A DNA stretch of 64,000 nucleotides from Flavobacteriaceae bacterium PS02334 (GCA_029959295.1 JASCOH010000001.1:248001-312000), one strand, 5' to 3'. Positions 52,501 to 60,501 are shown, counted from the stretch's first letter. Notes: generated from the letters alone by a model not told the origin. Translations and numbers: made by a program.

Positions 52501-52959
52501 TTATTTTATTGCAATTAAAATATCTATCTCTGCATCTGCCGGGTTTTGTGCTTTCTCACCAAATACTTCAAAGTCTGCCGTGAACAGTCTATTTAGATCC
52601 ATTTCCCAAATTTCAAACCATTTGTTTATGACCAAGTCTTTCATTAAATCTCCTTTGGTCGAGAATTTAACATAGTTTCCACCCTTAACTAATTTACCTA
52701 CCATTCCATCAGGAATAGTGTCTAAGTTTTCCACTTTGCAACCCAGTATGGTCGTATAAGGCTTAGTATGGTCACTTTCATAATCCGTATAAATGGAATA
52801 TATAGTATTGTCAATTTTGTTCGGAATTGCTTCCAGAACTTTATCATTTATAAATCTACCCCACAAATCCCCAATATCTTTTGCGACCTGATTGTTTTTA
52901 TTTGTGGTTCTTACTGAAATACCGATTACTTTAAAAGACTCAATAGTTAATTTTTCCAT
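52501..52959 (-). CDS. GyrI-like/AraC effector-binding-domain protein
   Basis: A 152-residue single-domain protein of the GyrI-like family, which binds small amphipathic ligands. Pattern: SFKVIGISVRTTNKNNQVAKDIGDLWGRFI, then NTIYSIYTDYESDHTKPYTTILGCKV and the acidic core near GMVGKLVKGGNYVKF. The C-terminal part carries WFEIWEMDLNRLFTADFEVFGE, with the conserved Trp and Glu. Stand-alone domains may sequester toxins or drugs. It precedes the DUF1801 gene by 5 bp and follows the YafY-like regulator, which probably controls both. Confidence 0.85.
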   Translation of the reverse strand: MEKLTIESFKVIGISVRTTNKNNQVAKDIGDLWGRFINDKVLEAIPNKIDNTIYSIYTDYESDHTKPYTTILGCKVENLDTIPDGMVGKLVKGGNYVKFSTKGDLMKDLVINKWFEIWEMDLNRLFTADFEVFGEKAQNPADAEIDILIAIK

Positions 52960-53023
52960 TTCTTGAAATATTTTAGTTCAACCACAAAAATAAAATGGGG
53001 TTGCGACAACCTTATGTCAAGGG

Positions 53024-53734
53024 TCACGAAGAATATTTTTTCTTACAGATTTCAAAATATTCCTGCAAGGTCATTTTATGAGATTCAAACTGTTCGTTGA
53101 GTGTTGTAAGGTGTTGAATTCTATCAAGTCGAAAGGCTCTGAAATCATTTCGCAACAAGCAAAAAGCAATAAGTATCCAGTTGTCTTGTGTACTGTAAAT
53201 AGCAAAAGGCTCAATGGTTCTTTCCGTTGTTTGATTTGTATCCGGTGAATGATATTTAATCTTTACAAGATTGAAATTTGTTAAGGCTAATTGTAAGGTC
53301 GATAGAAAATTGCTTGTTCGTTCACCGACTATATTTTGTCTGAATACAACTCGGTCGGAAAGCAAGTTTGCTTTGTCTTTGGTATTGGTACGTAAAACGG
53401 ATTTGATCTTATTGATGGCTTCCGAATAATCTTTTACAAATGAAGCATCTTTGTTTTTATGTATAAGCTTTTCGGCAGTTATTAATGCATTGGCTTCGCT
53501 TTCGGTAAACATTACAGGCGGAATTCTGTAACCTTCCATCAAGGTATAGCCTTTTCCTTCCTCTGTCAGAATAGGAACTCCCGCTTGTTCCAATGCTTTT
53601 ATATCTCTATAGATAGTTCTGGTGCTAACCGAAAATTTTTCAGCTAATTGATTAGCTGTAATTAGTCGCTTTGTCTGTAATTGGGTTAGAATTGCAGTCA
53701 GTCTGGAAAGTCGCTTTGTATCGTTATCATTCAT
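53024..53734 (-). CDS. YafY-type HTH/WYL transcriptional regulator
   Basis: About 236 residues from the ATG at 53734 (MNDNDTKRLSRLTAILTQLQ). The upstream extension to 53824 is basic and not supported. The N-terminal HTH_11 domain is clear (ITANQLAEKFSVSTRTIYRDIKALEQAGVPIL), and TEEGKGYTLMEGYRIPP follows. The C-terminal WYL domain contains NWILIAFCLLRNDFRAFRLDRI, where the WYL residues would sit. WYL regulators sense ligands, sometimes nucleic acids or nucleotides. It probably regulates the GyrI-like/DUF1801 pair 64 bp downstream. Confidence 0.87.
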   Translation of the reverse strand: MNDNDTKRLSRLTAILTQLQTKRLITANQLAEKFSVSTRTIYRDIKALEQAGVPILTEEGKGYTLMEGYRIPPVMFTESEANALITAEKLIHKNKDASFVKDYSEAINKIKSVLRTNTKDKANLLSDRVVFRQNIVGERTSNFLSTLQLALTNFNLVKIKYHSPDTNQTTERTIEPFAIYSTQDNWILIAFCLLRNDFRAFRLDRIQHLTTLNEQFESHKMTLQEYFEICKKKYSS

Positions 53735-53869
53735 TGGAACTATTATTAGTTCTTTTTTGCAGGTTGTATGCTTCGTAAACAAATATTTTCTGTTACTAAA
53801 TTTCTTGCGGAAAGCAAACGTCAATTTACCACATAATTCATAATCTTGAACAATGGGTATTAACAGTAG

Positions 53870-54313
53870 TTAATTTTTTAATACCATATGTAAAGTGGGA
53901 TATGGTTTTCCCGAAGAATCCAATTCCGAACGACTTTTTGTTTCAAACCCACATTTTTTATAAAACCCTACTGCTTGTTCGTTTTGTTCATTCACATCCA
54001 CTTTCTTTACATTCATTTTTTCAATTGAATAATTTAATAATATTTTTCCAATTTGTTTACCTCTATAGTCTGGATGAATGAATAACATTTCCAAATTTTG
54101 ATCAGCTACTCCAAGAAAACCAGTTATTTGACCTTCCTCATTTTTTACACACTTCAATTCGACAGCATCTAGATAAATGTTTAAGATAAGTGGTTTAAAA
54201 TATTGAATATCCTCTTCTTTCAAAAAGTGATGTGTTGCTCGAACAGATGCTTCCCAAATATCGACCACTTCCTTGTATTCTGTTTTTTTAATATTGCCTA
54301 TTTTGTATTTCAT
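53870..54313 (-). CDS. GNAT-family N-acetyltransferase
   Basis: A 147-residue acetyltransferase using acetyl-CoA. The CoA-binding motif is LEMLFIHPDYRGKQIGKILLNYSIEKM (near residues 74-100), followed by VNEQNEQAVGFYKKCGFET. The acceptor is unknown; the N-terminal segment VVDIWEASVRATHHFLKEEDIQYFKP resembles YjaB/PhnO-like members. It is separated from the regulator by about 135 bp and has the candidate promoter element TAAATTTG (54338-54345, minus strand) just upstream of its ATG. Confidence 0.88.
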   Translation of the reverse strand: MKYKIGNIKKTEYKEVVDIWEASVRATHHFLKEEDIQYFKPLILNIYLDAVELKCVKNEEGQITGFLGVADQNLEMLFIHPDYRGKQIGKILLNYSIEKMNVKKVDVNEQNEQAVGFYKKCGFETKSRSELDSSGKPYPTLHMVLKN

Positions 54314-54337
54314 GTTATCTTAATTACTACTAACACG

Positions 54338-54354
54338 CAAATTTACAAAATAAA
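54338..54354. repeat. Junction repeat copy 2 (17 bp), with promoter-like element
   Basis: CAAATTTACAAAATAAA is identical to 51682-51698. Read on the minus strand it gives TTTATTTTGTAAATTTG, in which TAAATTTG matches the Bacteroidetes -7 element for the acetyltransferase gene. Downstream on the plus strand begins the intact copy of the backbone sequence whose remnant lies at 51700-51966. Confidence 0.6.
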
Positions 54355-54474
54355 CTATCGTGAGATTTATATCGTGGCGACAAATACTGCCTCTCGAAGC
54401 CAAACTCTACAAGACTCTCCAACACTGCATTAAGCCTCTTTAATTTAGACTTCCACGGAAAAAATAAGCAAACT

Positions 54475-54786
54475 ATGGAAGTTATCGCAATACAAAAGTC
54501 CACATTGGACGGAATGAAAAATGAGTTGAAGGAACTTTTGGAAATGACCGAAAACGCAACGAGAAAATACACACCGATTTTCAAAGAAGAAAAGTGGCTG
54601 GATAATCAGGAAGTGTGTTTGATGATGAATATAACCAAGCGGACTTTGCAAACCTATAAGGACAAAGGGCTACTACCATATTCAAAACTGAACCGCAAAA
54701 ATTATTATAAATGCTCGGACGTACAGGCTTTGCTCGAAGCCGGACTTCCGTATAGAACTATAGAAAATGGATTTATTGACGAATGA
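54475..54786 (+). CDS. Excisionase-like helix-turn-helix protein 1
   Basis: A 103-residue protein. The N-terminal third is helical (LKELLEMTENATRKYTPIF). The HTH_17/MerR-like domain reads WLDNQEVCLMMNITKRTLQTYKDKGLLPYSKLNRKNYYKCSDVQALLEAG. Such paired proteins are common in Bacteroidetes ICEs, where relatives (Xis2c/Xis2d-like) assist excision. The end overlaps the second HTH gene by 20 bp. Its 5' part is duplicated as a remnant at 51829-51966. Confidence 0.82.
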   Translation: MEVIAIQKSTLDGMKNELKELLEMTENATRKYTPIFKEEKWLDNQEVCLMMNITKRTLQTYKDKGLLPYSKLNRKNYYKCSDVQALLEAGLPYRTIENGFIDE

Positions 54787-55066
54787 TAATGAAGAAATCA
54801 TTTCCCATCAAGAAATGATTTTGATGTTGAGAAACCGTATTGAAAGCATATTAAAAAACTATCGTCCTGTAATGAATGGAGAAATTTATTTGTCGGGCGA
54901 AGACGTATGCAAACTGTTACACATTAGCAAACGCACTTTACAGCAATATCGTGATGATAATATCCTGCCGTATATTCAGATTGGTGGCAAAATTATTTAT
55001 AAGGAAACAGATTTGATGACAATATTGGAGCAGAATTATATCAATCACAAAACTAATTCGGACTAA
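54767..55066 (+). CDS. Excisionase-like helix-turn-helix protein 2
   Basis: A 99-residue paralogue of the preceding gene. The matching HTH reads YLSGEDVCKLLHISKRTLQQYRDDNILPYIQIGGKIIYKETDLMTILEQN. Residues such as KRTLQ, Y and LPY are shared with the first protein. The 20-bp overlap implies coupled translation, and the two may act as a heterodimer at the excision or control sites. A role as recombination directionality factor is inferred from ICE parallels. Confidence 0.82.
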   Translation: MDLLTNDNEEIISHQEMILMLRNRIESILKNYRPVMNGEIYLSGEDVCKLLHISKRTLQQYRDDNILPYIQIGGKIIYKETDLMTILEQNYINHKTNSD

Positions 55067-55107
55067 GCTTTTTTGTCGCATTAATACATCTAATAGCAAG
55101 AGTTTAG

Positions 55108-55115
55108 TATCTTTG
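55108..55115 (+). promoter_or_regulatory. Possible promoter -7 element before the structured RNA
   Basis: TATCTTTG matches TAnnTTTG. Transcription from it would start near 55120, just upstream of the first hairpin at 55136. A TTTG lies at 55072-55075, too far upstream for a normal -33 element. Confidence 0.4.
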
Positions 55116-55135
55116 CTTTTGAAAATATAGAAAAT

Positions 55136-55308
55136 CTTAAAGTGTTTTTGCTTTAAGTCCCACATTGAAAACTGGTAATTTTTAGACAACGGGACGATAA
55201 GGAAGAACGCTCATGCCATAGGCGTGGGCGCTCGCTTATTCGTTGTCGGGTATACCAGTACCTCAATGTGCGGTAAGTGTAGTTGCCTGCGCTTTCTTTT
55301 TGTGCAGG
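55136..55308 (+). ncRNA. Strongly folded RNA leader or small RNA
   Basis: Three hairpins follow each other. The first is CTTAAAG/CTTTAAG (55136-55142 with 55151-55157). The second is a long nested structure: CCACATTGA with TCAATGTGCGG (one bulge), ACTGGTA with TACCAGT, GACAACG with CGTTGTC, GATAAG with CTTATT, and a terminal stem CGCTCATGCC/GGCGTGGGCG closing on ATA. The third is CCTGCGC/GTGCAGG (55286-55308). Several G-U pairs are valid only if the plus strand is transcribed, which argues for a real RNA. It ends about 30 bases before the receiver-like gene. No known riboswitch class was recognised. A retron is excluded by the lack of reverse transcriptase. Confidence 0.6.
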
Positions 55309-55339
55309 AAACTCCATTAACTCAAAATCTGACAATATT

Positions 55340-55723
55340 ATGGAAACTGTTACAGCACAACAAAAAATCACTCTCGCATTTATCAACGACAAAAGCCCTA
55401 TTTTAGATGGTATCTGCCAAGACCTTGTCGCTTCAGGAACTGAAGTCTTATTTCGTTCGGAAAGCATTGAAGATGGACTATCGCAATTGTTTTCATTGAA
55501 TGAACTTCCCTATGTTTGCATTATTGACCTTGATTTTTACGACAAGAATGTGCTGACACAGCTTCAAGAATTGAGGACAAAATATCCAACCATAAAACTG
55601 ATTGCCCATAGTGATATTGATGATGAGAAAGTAGGAAAGGCAATTTTAAATATAGGGTTTTCAAGTTATCTTCTTGTTGGTAGTGATACTATGGATTTTA
55701 AGAAATTGATTTTCAACGCTTAA
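55340..55723 (+). CDS. Receiver-domain-like protein
   Basis: About 127 residues from the ATG at 55340 (METVTAQQKITLAFINDKSP). The frame opens at 55283 but that would enter the structured leader. The pattern fits a CheY-like receiver: beta-1 ITLAFINDKSPILDGI, a phosphoacceptor-like Asp in YVCIIDLDFYDKNVLTQL, and beta-4 IKLIAHSDIDDEKVGKAIL. The classical acidic pair at beta-1 is reduced to one Asp and the late Lys is not obvious, so phosphorylation is doubtful. No output domain is present. A LuxR-type response-regulator fragment or an ICE regulator are both possible. The gene is 2 bp from the convergent hypothetical gene. Confidence 0.65.
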   Translation: METVTAQQKITLAFINDKSPILDGICQDLVASGTEVLFRSESIEDGLSQLFSLNELPYVCIIDLDFYDKNVLTQLQELRTKYPTIKLIAHSDIDDEKVGKAILNIGFSSYLLVGSDTMDFKKLIFNA

Positions 55724-55725
55724 GG

Positions 55726-56577
55726 CTATATTTCATCTTCATCATCTCCATACCAGCTTGAAGTATCTACATCGTAATCATCAACCTCAAACTTAGTGGA
55801 TGGAAAATCATCATCGATTTGATAGCGTATCTTCGTTTCAAAAGGAAATGTTTCTGGCAAGTCTAATCCATCACCTTCACGTCTTTCTCTGTTAGATCCA
55901 TATTCAAGAATCACATGTAAATCTCCAAAGACTTCCACTACAATTTCATATTCATTAATTTCTGAAATATGATATTCTGACACCTCACTATATTCCAATG
56001 AATGATGAGGTGCGAGCCGATCAACATTCTCAAAAAAATTAGTTACAACGGATGATATCATATGCTCTTCAATATGTCCATCAAGGAATTGTTTAAGATC
56101 TTCACGATAGTTCTCAATTGTTTCTACTAAAGCAATGAAGGAGTTAAGTACATCTTGGCTCATACGCTCAACTTCAGAATCGCTAATATCGAACACCTCA
56201 GGATTAATATGAGTGTACTTGCTTAAAGTATTGATTGTTTCTTTTACCTCCTTTATCATGTCTTTAAGTTCGTCAACATCAAATCCCCAGCTATCTAATA
56301 AAGCGTCTTCTATTCCACCTTGAACTGCGTATTTAATCCTTTGGTTTCTTGTAGGCTTTCCGTCAGTAGTTTCGGGACTAAACCAAACACAATTTTTCAC
56401 ACGTTCTTCAGGTGCAAGGTTATATAAAAAATGTCGTGATAACTCCCTTATAGAGTATGCAAAATTATTAAAGCGAAGTTTGTTTGTTTGATCATTTAGG
56501 CTAGCAAGTGAAGCTTCAAATAAATCCTGTTCAAATTGATTTGATAATAATTGCTTTATTTTTTCTGCTTTTTCCAT
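55726..56577 (-). CDS. Hypothetical protein, possibly related to pPIWI-associated nuclease family
   Basis: About 283 residues from the ATG at 56577 (MEKAEKIKQLLSNQFEQDLF); the frame is open to 56658. The N-terminal part has FAYSIRELSRHFLYNLAPEERVKNCVWFSPETTDGKPTRNQRIKYAVQGG, with conserved-looking Arg, Trp and Asp residues. The remainder is helical and ends in a very acidic tail (STKFEVDDYDVDTSSWYGDDEDEI). The N-terminal pattern reminds me of proteins annotated as predicted pPIWI-associating nucleases, but I cannot confirm this without a profile search. It is convergent with the receiver-like gene and separated from the PRTRC cassette by 318 bp. Confidence 0.5.
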   Translation of the reverse strand: MEKAEKIKQLLSNQFEQDLFEASLASLNDQTNKLRFNNFAYSIRELSRHFLYNLAPEERVKNCVWFSPETTDGKPTRNQRIKYAVQGGIEDALLDSWGFDVDELKDMIKEVKETINTLSKYTHINPEVFDISDSEVERMSQDVLNSFIALVETIENYREDLKQFLDGHIEEHMISSVVTNFFENVDRLAPHHSLEYSEVSEYHISEINEYEIVVEVFGDLHVILEYGSNRERREGDGLDLPETFPFETKIRYQIDDDFPSTKFEVDDYDVDTSSWYGDDEDEI

Positions 56578-56895
56578 ATTGTCTATTTTATTTAGGATAT
56601 AGTCAAATTTAAAAAATAATATGGCGCAATTTTTAATGTGACGATCAAATCTAATCATGCGACGTTCTTTTGCTTCTTTTCTTTGGTCGCTGTGTGAAAA
56701 GAAAAGAAGTCAGTGCTAAATACAACAAATGGGATACTAAATATCCCAAGCAAAAACTCGCAACCTGTTTGGTAAAATGTGTGGAAAGGGAATTGTGTAG
56801 TGGTGCATTTTGACAAAGGGGTTGCACCTGTTTAATGCAAAAATGCGTTTCCGACCGTAGTAAGGAATTGCATTTTTGCCCGCCGATTTTGGCGT
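56578..56895. other. Intergenic region with three hairpins downstream of the PRTRC cassette
   Basis: CTTCTTTTCTTT (56673-56684) pairs with AAAGAAAAGAAG (56698-56709). GGTGCA (56802-56807) pairs with TGCACC (56823-56828). GCAAAAATGC (56837-56846) pairs with GCATTTTTGC (56870-56879). The last lies just past the stop of the thiF-like gene and may terminate the PRTRC transcript. The first may do the same or guard the hypothetical gene's promoter. No gene was found. Confidence 0.55.
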
Positions 56896-57705
56896 TTAAG
56901 CGACCTTAATCGGGTGGGTACGGTAGTCTTTCAGATTGTGAAAAAATCCTTTGTATTCGGTCATTCCCCTGCGAAACAAGTTCCATAGCAAAGAACACCC
57001 CATTTGGGTCAATGATGAATTGATAAACAAATCCTGATGTTCCAATGCTTCGGCAAGTGAGCAACTTGGCGTGTTGTCCTCTTGTTCGGATTGCTTCAGT
57101 AATTCGCCAAATTCATCGGTAACAAATGGCAGGCTTGTCACCGTTTCATACTTTTCAGAATTGGGTTGCTTTATCTCTCCGATAGTAGATAGTATTACTT
57201 GTCCTGTATCTTGGCTGTTGCCAAAATCCAACCAATATTTTGGCTCGTCTTGGTAGTGTCTGCGGTAGCTTATTTCTTTAAGAATTTCAGCAACACCAAA
57301 TCTCGCCTTTACATTGTCCACGCAAGTAATGGTAATGACTGCCCTTGCTTTTTCGGGAGGTCTTCCAAAATTGTCTTTTTCAAATTTTATCGTTTCGGCT
57401 TTCCAATTCGTACCTGCCCAACGGTTGCAACGATTGATTAAAGCAACGGATTTGTACAATCCTGTTTCACTTTCTGCAAAACGTTGTCTGCCCAAATTGG
57501 CACTGGTGATAACATCATCATCCCAAAGGCGGACTTGCAACCCTGCGTGTCCTAATGCTATCAAACTTTCGTTTATTTCCATTAAGGCGGTCAATACTTT
57601 TGAGCCTGTACCACCTGCTCCGATAAGGTTTACCGAAATCGGATTGGTAGGATTGAGTAAATAATTGTCTGTAAAATGAACTGCTGTTTTTGTCGTATTC
57701 ATCAC
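56896..57705 (-). CDS. PRTRC system ThiF-family (E1-like) protein
   Basis: A 269-residue E1-like adenylyltransferase fold. The Rossmann motif is LIGAGGTGSKVL (about 28-39), followed by the adenylation Asp/Arg region VRLWDDDVITSANLGRQRF and CVDNVKARF. A candidate catalytic cysteine lies in TPSCSLAEAL. ThiF proteins activate a ubiquitin-like C-terminus. In the PRTRC cassette this gene stands with an E2-like protein B and ubiquitin-like protein C, both present here. The gene overlaps protein B by 4 bp. The biological role of PRTRC is unknown, but it is a hallmark of mobile elements in Bacteroidetes and Proteobacteria. Confidence 0.88.
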   Translation of the reverse strand: MMNTTKTAVHFTDNYLLNPTNPISVNLIGAGGTGSKVLTALMEINESLIALGHAGLQVRLWDDDVITSANLGRQRFAESETGLYKSVALINRCNRWAGTNWKAETIKFEKDNFGRPPEKARAVITITCVDNVKARFGVAEILKEISYRRHYQDEPKYWLDFGNSQDTGQVILSTIGEIKQPNSEKYETVTSLPFVTDEFGELLKQSEQEDNTPSCSLAEALEHQDLFINSSLTQMGCSLLWNLFRRGMTEYKGFFHNLKDYRTHPIKVA

Positions 57706-58424
57706 AATAGATTTTTAAGGGTTTTGTTATTCTTTTTTAATACTTCTTTCGGAAAGGGTTTATCTGTGTTGATAAGGTCTTTCCAAAGGTTTACAATATT
57801 TTTTTTCGTTAAGTTTTCGCATAATGAATGACTGAAATAAGAATTGAAAAAATAATGTTCCCACGCCTGTATAAATTCCTCAATCGAAGCCGAATTTTTA
57901 ATATCAATACTTACCGTACCCATACATACATTGCCCTTTTCGTAGATATTGAAGAAAGGTGCATAATGCAATGGCGTTTTCTCGGTGGGTCTTCTGTCGC
58001 TTGCCAAAGCAAATACCGTAAGACTGCTTTTGCTCGCTAACCAAAGCATTGGCGGTACTTGTGCCATTCCGTTTGGTATGCCCAAACTATCCACAAAGTA
58101 CAATTTCCGTTGTTGTGTTTTGGTGTACCATAATACTGTACCTTTTTCAGCATTTGGATTGATATGTAGGATATTGGTCGGCAAAATCCCCTTTGGTTTT
58201 AAAAAGGCTTGGTTCTTTTCTTCATCGATCTGTAAGGACTTTGCTAAAACATTGGCTTCCTTTACGGTTAATGGATGGGCATTGATAGGCATTCCGTTGC
58301 TGTCCATATCGAAATGCTCCACATACATATCGGTTTCAGTTCCTTTGGTTTCATAGAAAACCAAAGCGGATTTTGGATAGTACAATGTTCCAAAATGGTC
58401 TGTTATATCTGATACTGTGTTCAT
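57702..58424 (-). CDS. PRTRC system protein B (prokaryotic E2 family D)
   Basis: A 240-residue protein with an E2-like fold. The motif LHYAPFFNIYEKGNVCMGTVSID contains C167, the presumed E2 active-site cysteine. The N-terminal part (FGTLYYPKSALVFYE) and the late SIEEFIQAWEHYFFNSYFSHS are typical. It sits between the ThiF-like gene and protein F with overlaps of 4 bp on both sides, so the three are coupled. Conjugation of the PRTRC C protein to unknown targets is a reasonable inference. Confidence 0.87.
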   Translation of the reverse strand: MNTVSDITDHFGTLYYPKSALVFYETKGTETDMYVEHFDMDSNGMPINAHPLTVKEANVLAKSLQIDEEKNQAFLKPKGILPTNILHINPNAEKGTVLWYTKTQQRKLYFVDSLGIPNGMAQVPPMLWLASKSSLTVFALASDRRPTEKTPLHYAPFFNIYEKGNVCMGTVSIDIKNSASIEEFIQAWEHYFFNSYFSHSLCENLTKKNIVNLWKDLINTDKPFPKEVLKKNNKTLKNLL

Positions 58425-59587
58425 TTTTCTATCGTTTTGTATTCATATAATATTCCACTCAAATCATTCAATAAACCGAACAAACGGTTCTCATAATCGA
58501 GGTTGGTTGTTGGTATTTCGCTTCCATCAAATCGTTTAGAAATTGTAGGTTCTTCTATTGCTCCATATTCGTTAAATTCATTGTTGATGGTATCTGAAAG
58601 GCTTTCGTACAACCAACCTTTGGTGTCTGCAATAAATGAAATGTACTTTTCCATTCCGATTGCTCCGTTTTCGCAATCATCATTATAAGGGTCTTCTTCG
58701 GATATTGGTGCGTTTCGGAAAATATTTGCGTTCGGATATTCCGTAAAAAGGGCAAACGCATTGCAAGACACCTTGTGGCATTCCCTGTCGAACATATCAA
58801 CGCTTTCAAATTGGTTCAAACGCTGTTCAAATACCTTTAGATTGCTACGGTTGAATAGCTTTTGTTCTATTTTATCGCCAATGTATTCGGCATTTCTCAA
58901 CTCCCTTTTATAAGCTTCGGTTTCGTCCGTTTCCTCGTCCTGTTCTACCCAATCTTTGTATATTTCATATTGCCAATACAGATAGCTGTCTTCTTGTCTG
59001 TAATACGGCACATCGGCAATATGGTACAGATAACTACATACTGATATTAAAAGCTGTGCAGTCTTTTTACGCTTCGGGTCTTTGAGCATTTTAAAAAGCG
59101 GTACAATAGGAATGTAATACAAGGTTGTACCTGTATTGTATCGTTCCTCACTTGTGAAGTAGGTTTTCTTACTGTCCTGTACCAATTTGAAACTATCCCA
59201 ATTGATATTGGTGCGTTTTACTGTGGTTTCCATATCCCACATAGCCAATGTTATATTGTAGGGGAACTCAAAATCTTGGGTCTGCATTGGTTCAATGCTG
59301 TAATGCTCGGCAAGTTTGGAAAGGGACTTGTAAAAATCCCTCTCCGTTTTCTGACAAGCCTGTACGGATTGTGCTGTTTTCAGTTTGGGCAGAAACGTAC
59401 ACTTTAGAATACCATTGGTAGAATTGCTATGGGGACGGATTTCTGTTTGTCTTTCTGCACTTGGTTTGCATCTTTTGGTCTTTGCATCCAATTGGCGAAC
59501 TCGCCCAACTGTCGGTGCAATTGCCGTTGTCGTTTCTGTTCGGGTATGCTGATAGTTCCCGATATGATGTTGCGTTGCATAATTCAT
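58421..59587 (-). CDS. PRTRC system protein F
   Basis: A 388-residue soluble protein. Position between proteins B and C and the length match PRTRC protein F. The sequence is rich in aromatic and charged residues (FPYNITLAMWDMETTVKRTNINWDSF, DSYLYWQYEIYKDWVEQDEETDE) and shows no known catalytic motif. The first 60 residues are low in complexity and basic, so initiation further in cannot be excluded. Its role in the cassette is unknown. Confidence 0.75.
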   Translation of the reverse strand: MNYATQHHIGNYQHTRTETTTAIAPTVGRVRQLDAKTKRCKPSAERQTEIRPHSNSTNGILKCTFLPKLKTAQSVQACQKTERDFYKSLSKLAEHYSIEPMQTQDFEFPYNITLAMWDMETTVKRTNINWDSFKLVQDSKKTYFTSEERYNTGTTLYYIPIVPLFKMLKDPKRKKTAQLLISVCSYLYHIADVPYYRQEDSYLYWQYEIYKDWVEQDEETDETEAYKRELRNAEYIGDKIEQKLFNRSNLKVFEQRLNQFESVDMFDRECHKVSCNAFALFTEYPNANIFRNAPISEEDPYNDDCENGAIGMEKYISFIADTKGWLYESLSDTINNEFNEYGAIEEPTISKRFDGSEIPTTNLDYENRLFGLLNDLSGILYEYKTIEK

Positions 59588-59604
59588 CGTTTTATAATTT
59601 TGGT

Positions 59605-59823
59605 TTAACCTTTCGTACCCATTACGCTCTCAAATTTGTATTCTACTGCATCATCTTTAATTTGCGGTGCAGATGCTTTTGCTGTTGTCAAAATCGGGTA
59701 CATATTGGCGTAAAAATTCATTACTGCTTCCACGCTCCAACGTGGTTCGGGGTCGGTCAGTCTGATGTCCTGTCCTTTATCTTTGAGTATAAACACTCGC
59801 TCTAATTGGGTTGCTAATAACAT
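59605..59823 (-). CDS. PRTRC system protein C (prokaryotic ubiquitin-like)
   Basis: A 72-residue beta-grasp protein. LERVFILKDKGQDIRLTDPEPRWSVEAVMNFYANMYPILTTAKASAP matches the PRTRC C pattern, listed as prokaryotic ubiquitin. It ends in FESVMGTKG, so the C-terminal residue is glycine, as needed for activation by an E1 without prior trimming. The gene is 17 bp from proteins E and F on either side. Together with the ThiF and B proteins it makes a complete E1-E2-ubiquitin-like trio. Confidence 0.85.
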   Translation of the reverse strand: MLLATQLERVFILKDKGQDIRLTDPEPRWSVEAVMNFYANMYPILTTAKASAPQIKDDAVEYKFESVMGTKG

Positions 59824-59840
59824 ATTGCTCGTTTTAATTA

Positions 59841-60449
59841 TTAATATTGTTCTTCTTCGTCTGCTTCATCAATGGGATAATCGGCAGTAATTTTTTGCTC
59901 TTTTGGTGGTTCGGGTTTTGTTTCATCAATTGCTCCGAAAAGGCTCGGTGTGGCAAACTTGTCGGATAATGACGTTTTGCGTTTGCGTATCTCGTCCGCT
60001 TTTTCGGGAAACTCCGTTAAATCGGGTACTTTTATCCACGCTTCACGGAATTTGCCTTCTTTTTCCAACTCGTCCGCCTTTGCCATAGCATCTTTAAACT
60101 TCTTGTCTTTGGCTTCTTTGTCCTTTTTCGCTTTCTCGGTTTTTTCCTTTTCTATTGCCGATTGTGCTTTGGCTTCGTCCAATTGCTTTTGGAATTTTTC
60201 CATATCCACCATTAAGCCCGATACCTTTTGTATGGGTGTAGTTACCTGCTCAAAAAATCCCTCGTCAAACTCTTGGGGCGTGGCGTTAAATGTCAATGGG
60301 GGAATTAGATTTTTTGCACTATCTCCACACGCTTCGTTGTTGAGCAATACCGTTACAATTAGGTTACTTTCTATTCCTTTTGAAATGTTCAGTTGTAAAA
60401 CTCCTGTAAAGTCCAACTGCTGTATATGATTGAAAAAATTTGTGTTCAT
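59841..60449 (-). CDS. PRTRC system protein E
   Basis: A 202-residue protein. The N-terminal domain reads FFNHIQQLDFTGVLQLNISKGIESNLIVTVLLNNEACGDSAKNLIPPL, matching PRTRC protein E. A long highly charged coiled coil follows (AIEKEKTEKAKKDKEAKDKKF), then an acidic end. Function unknown. It lies upstream of protein C in the same transcript, about 50 bp from the DUF932 gene. Confidence 0.82.
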   Translation of the reverse strand: MNTNFFNHIQQLDFTGVLQLNISKGIESNLIVTVLLNNEACGDSAKNLIPPLTFNATPQEFDEGFFEQVTTPIQKVSGLMVDMEKFQKQLDEAKAQSAIEKEKTEKAKKDKEAKDKKFKDAMAKADELEKEGKFREAWIKVPDLTEFPEKADEIRKRKTSLSDKFATPSLFGAIDETKPEPPKEQKITADYPIDEADEEEQY

Positions 60450-60501
60450 TGTTGTAAAATTTTGTAGGCTACCACCGATTAAGGTGGTAGCCTGTTGTTA
60501 T

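Noticed and set aside
55136-55308. Retron msr-msd RNA
   Set aside because: The nested inverted repeat looks like one, but no reverse transcriptase gene is near; the next gene encodes a receiver-like protein.
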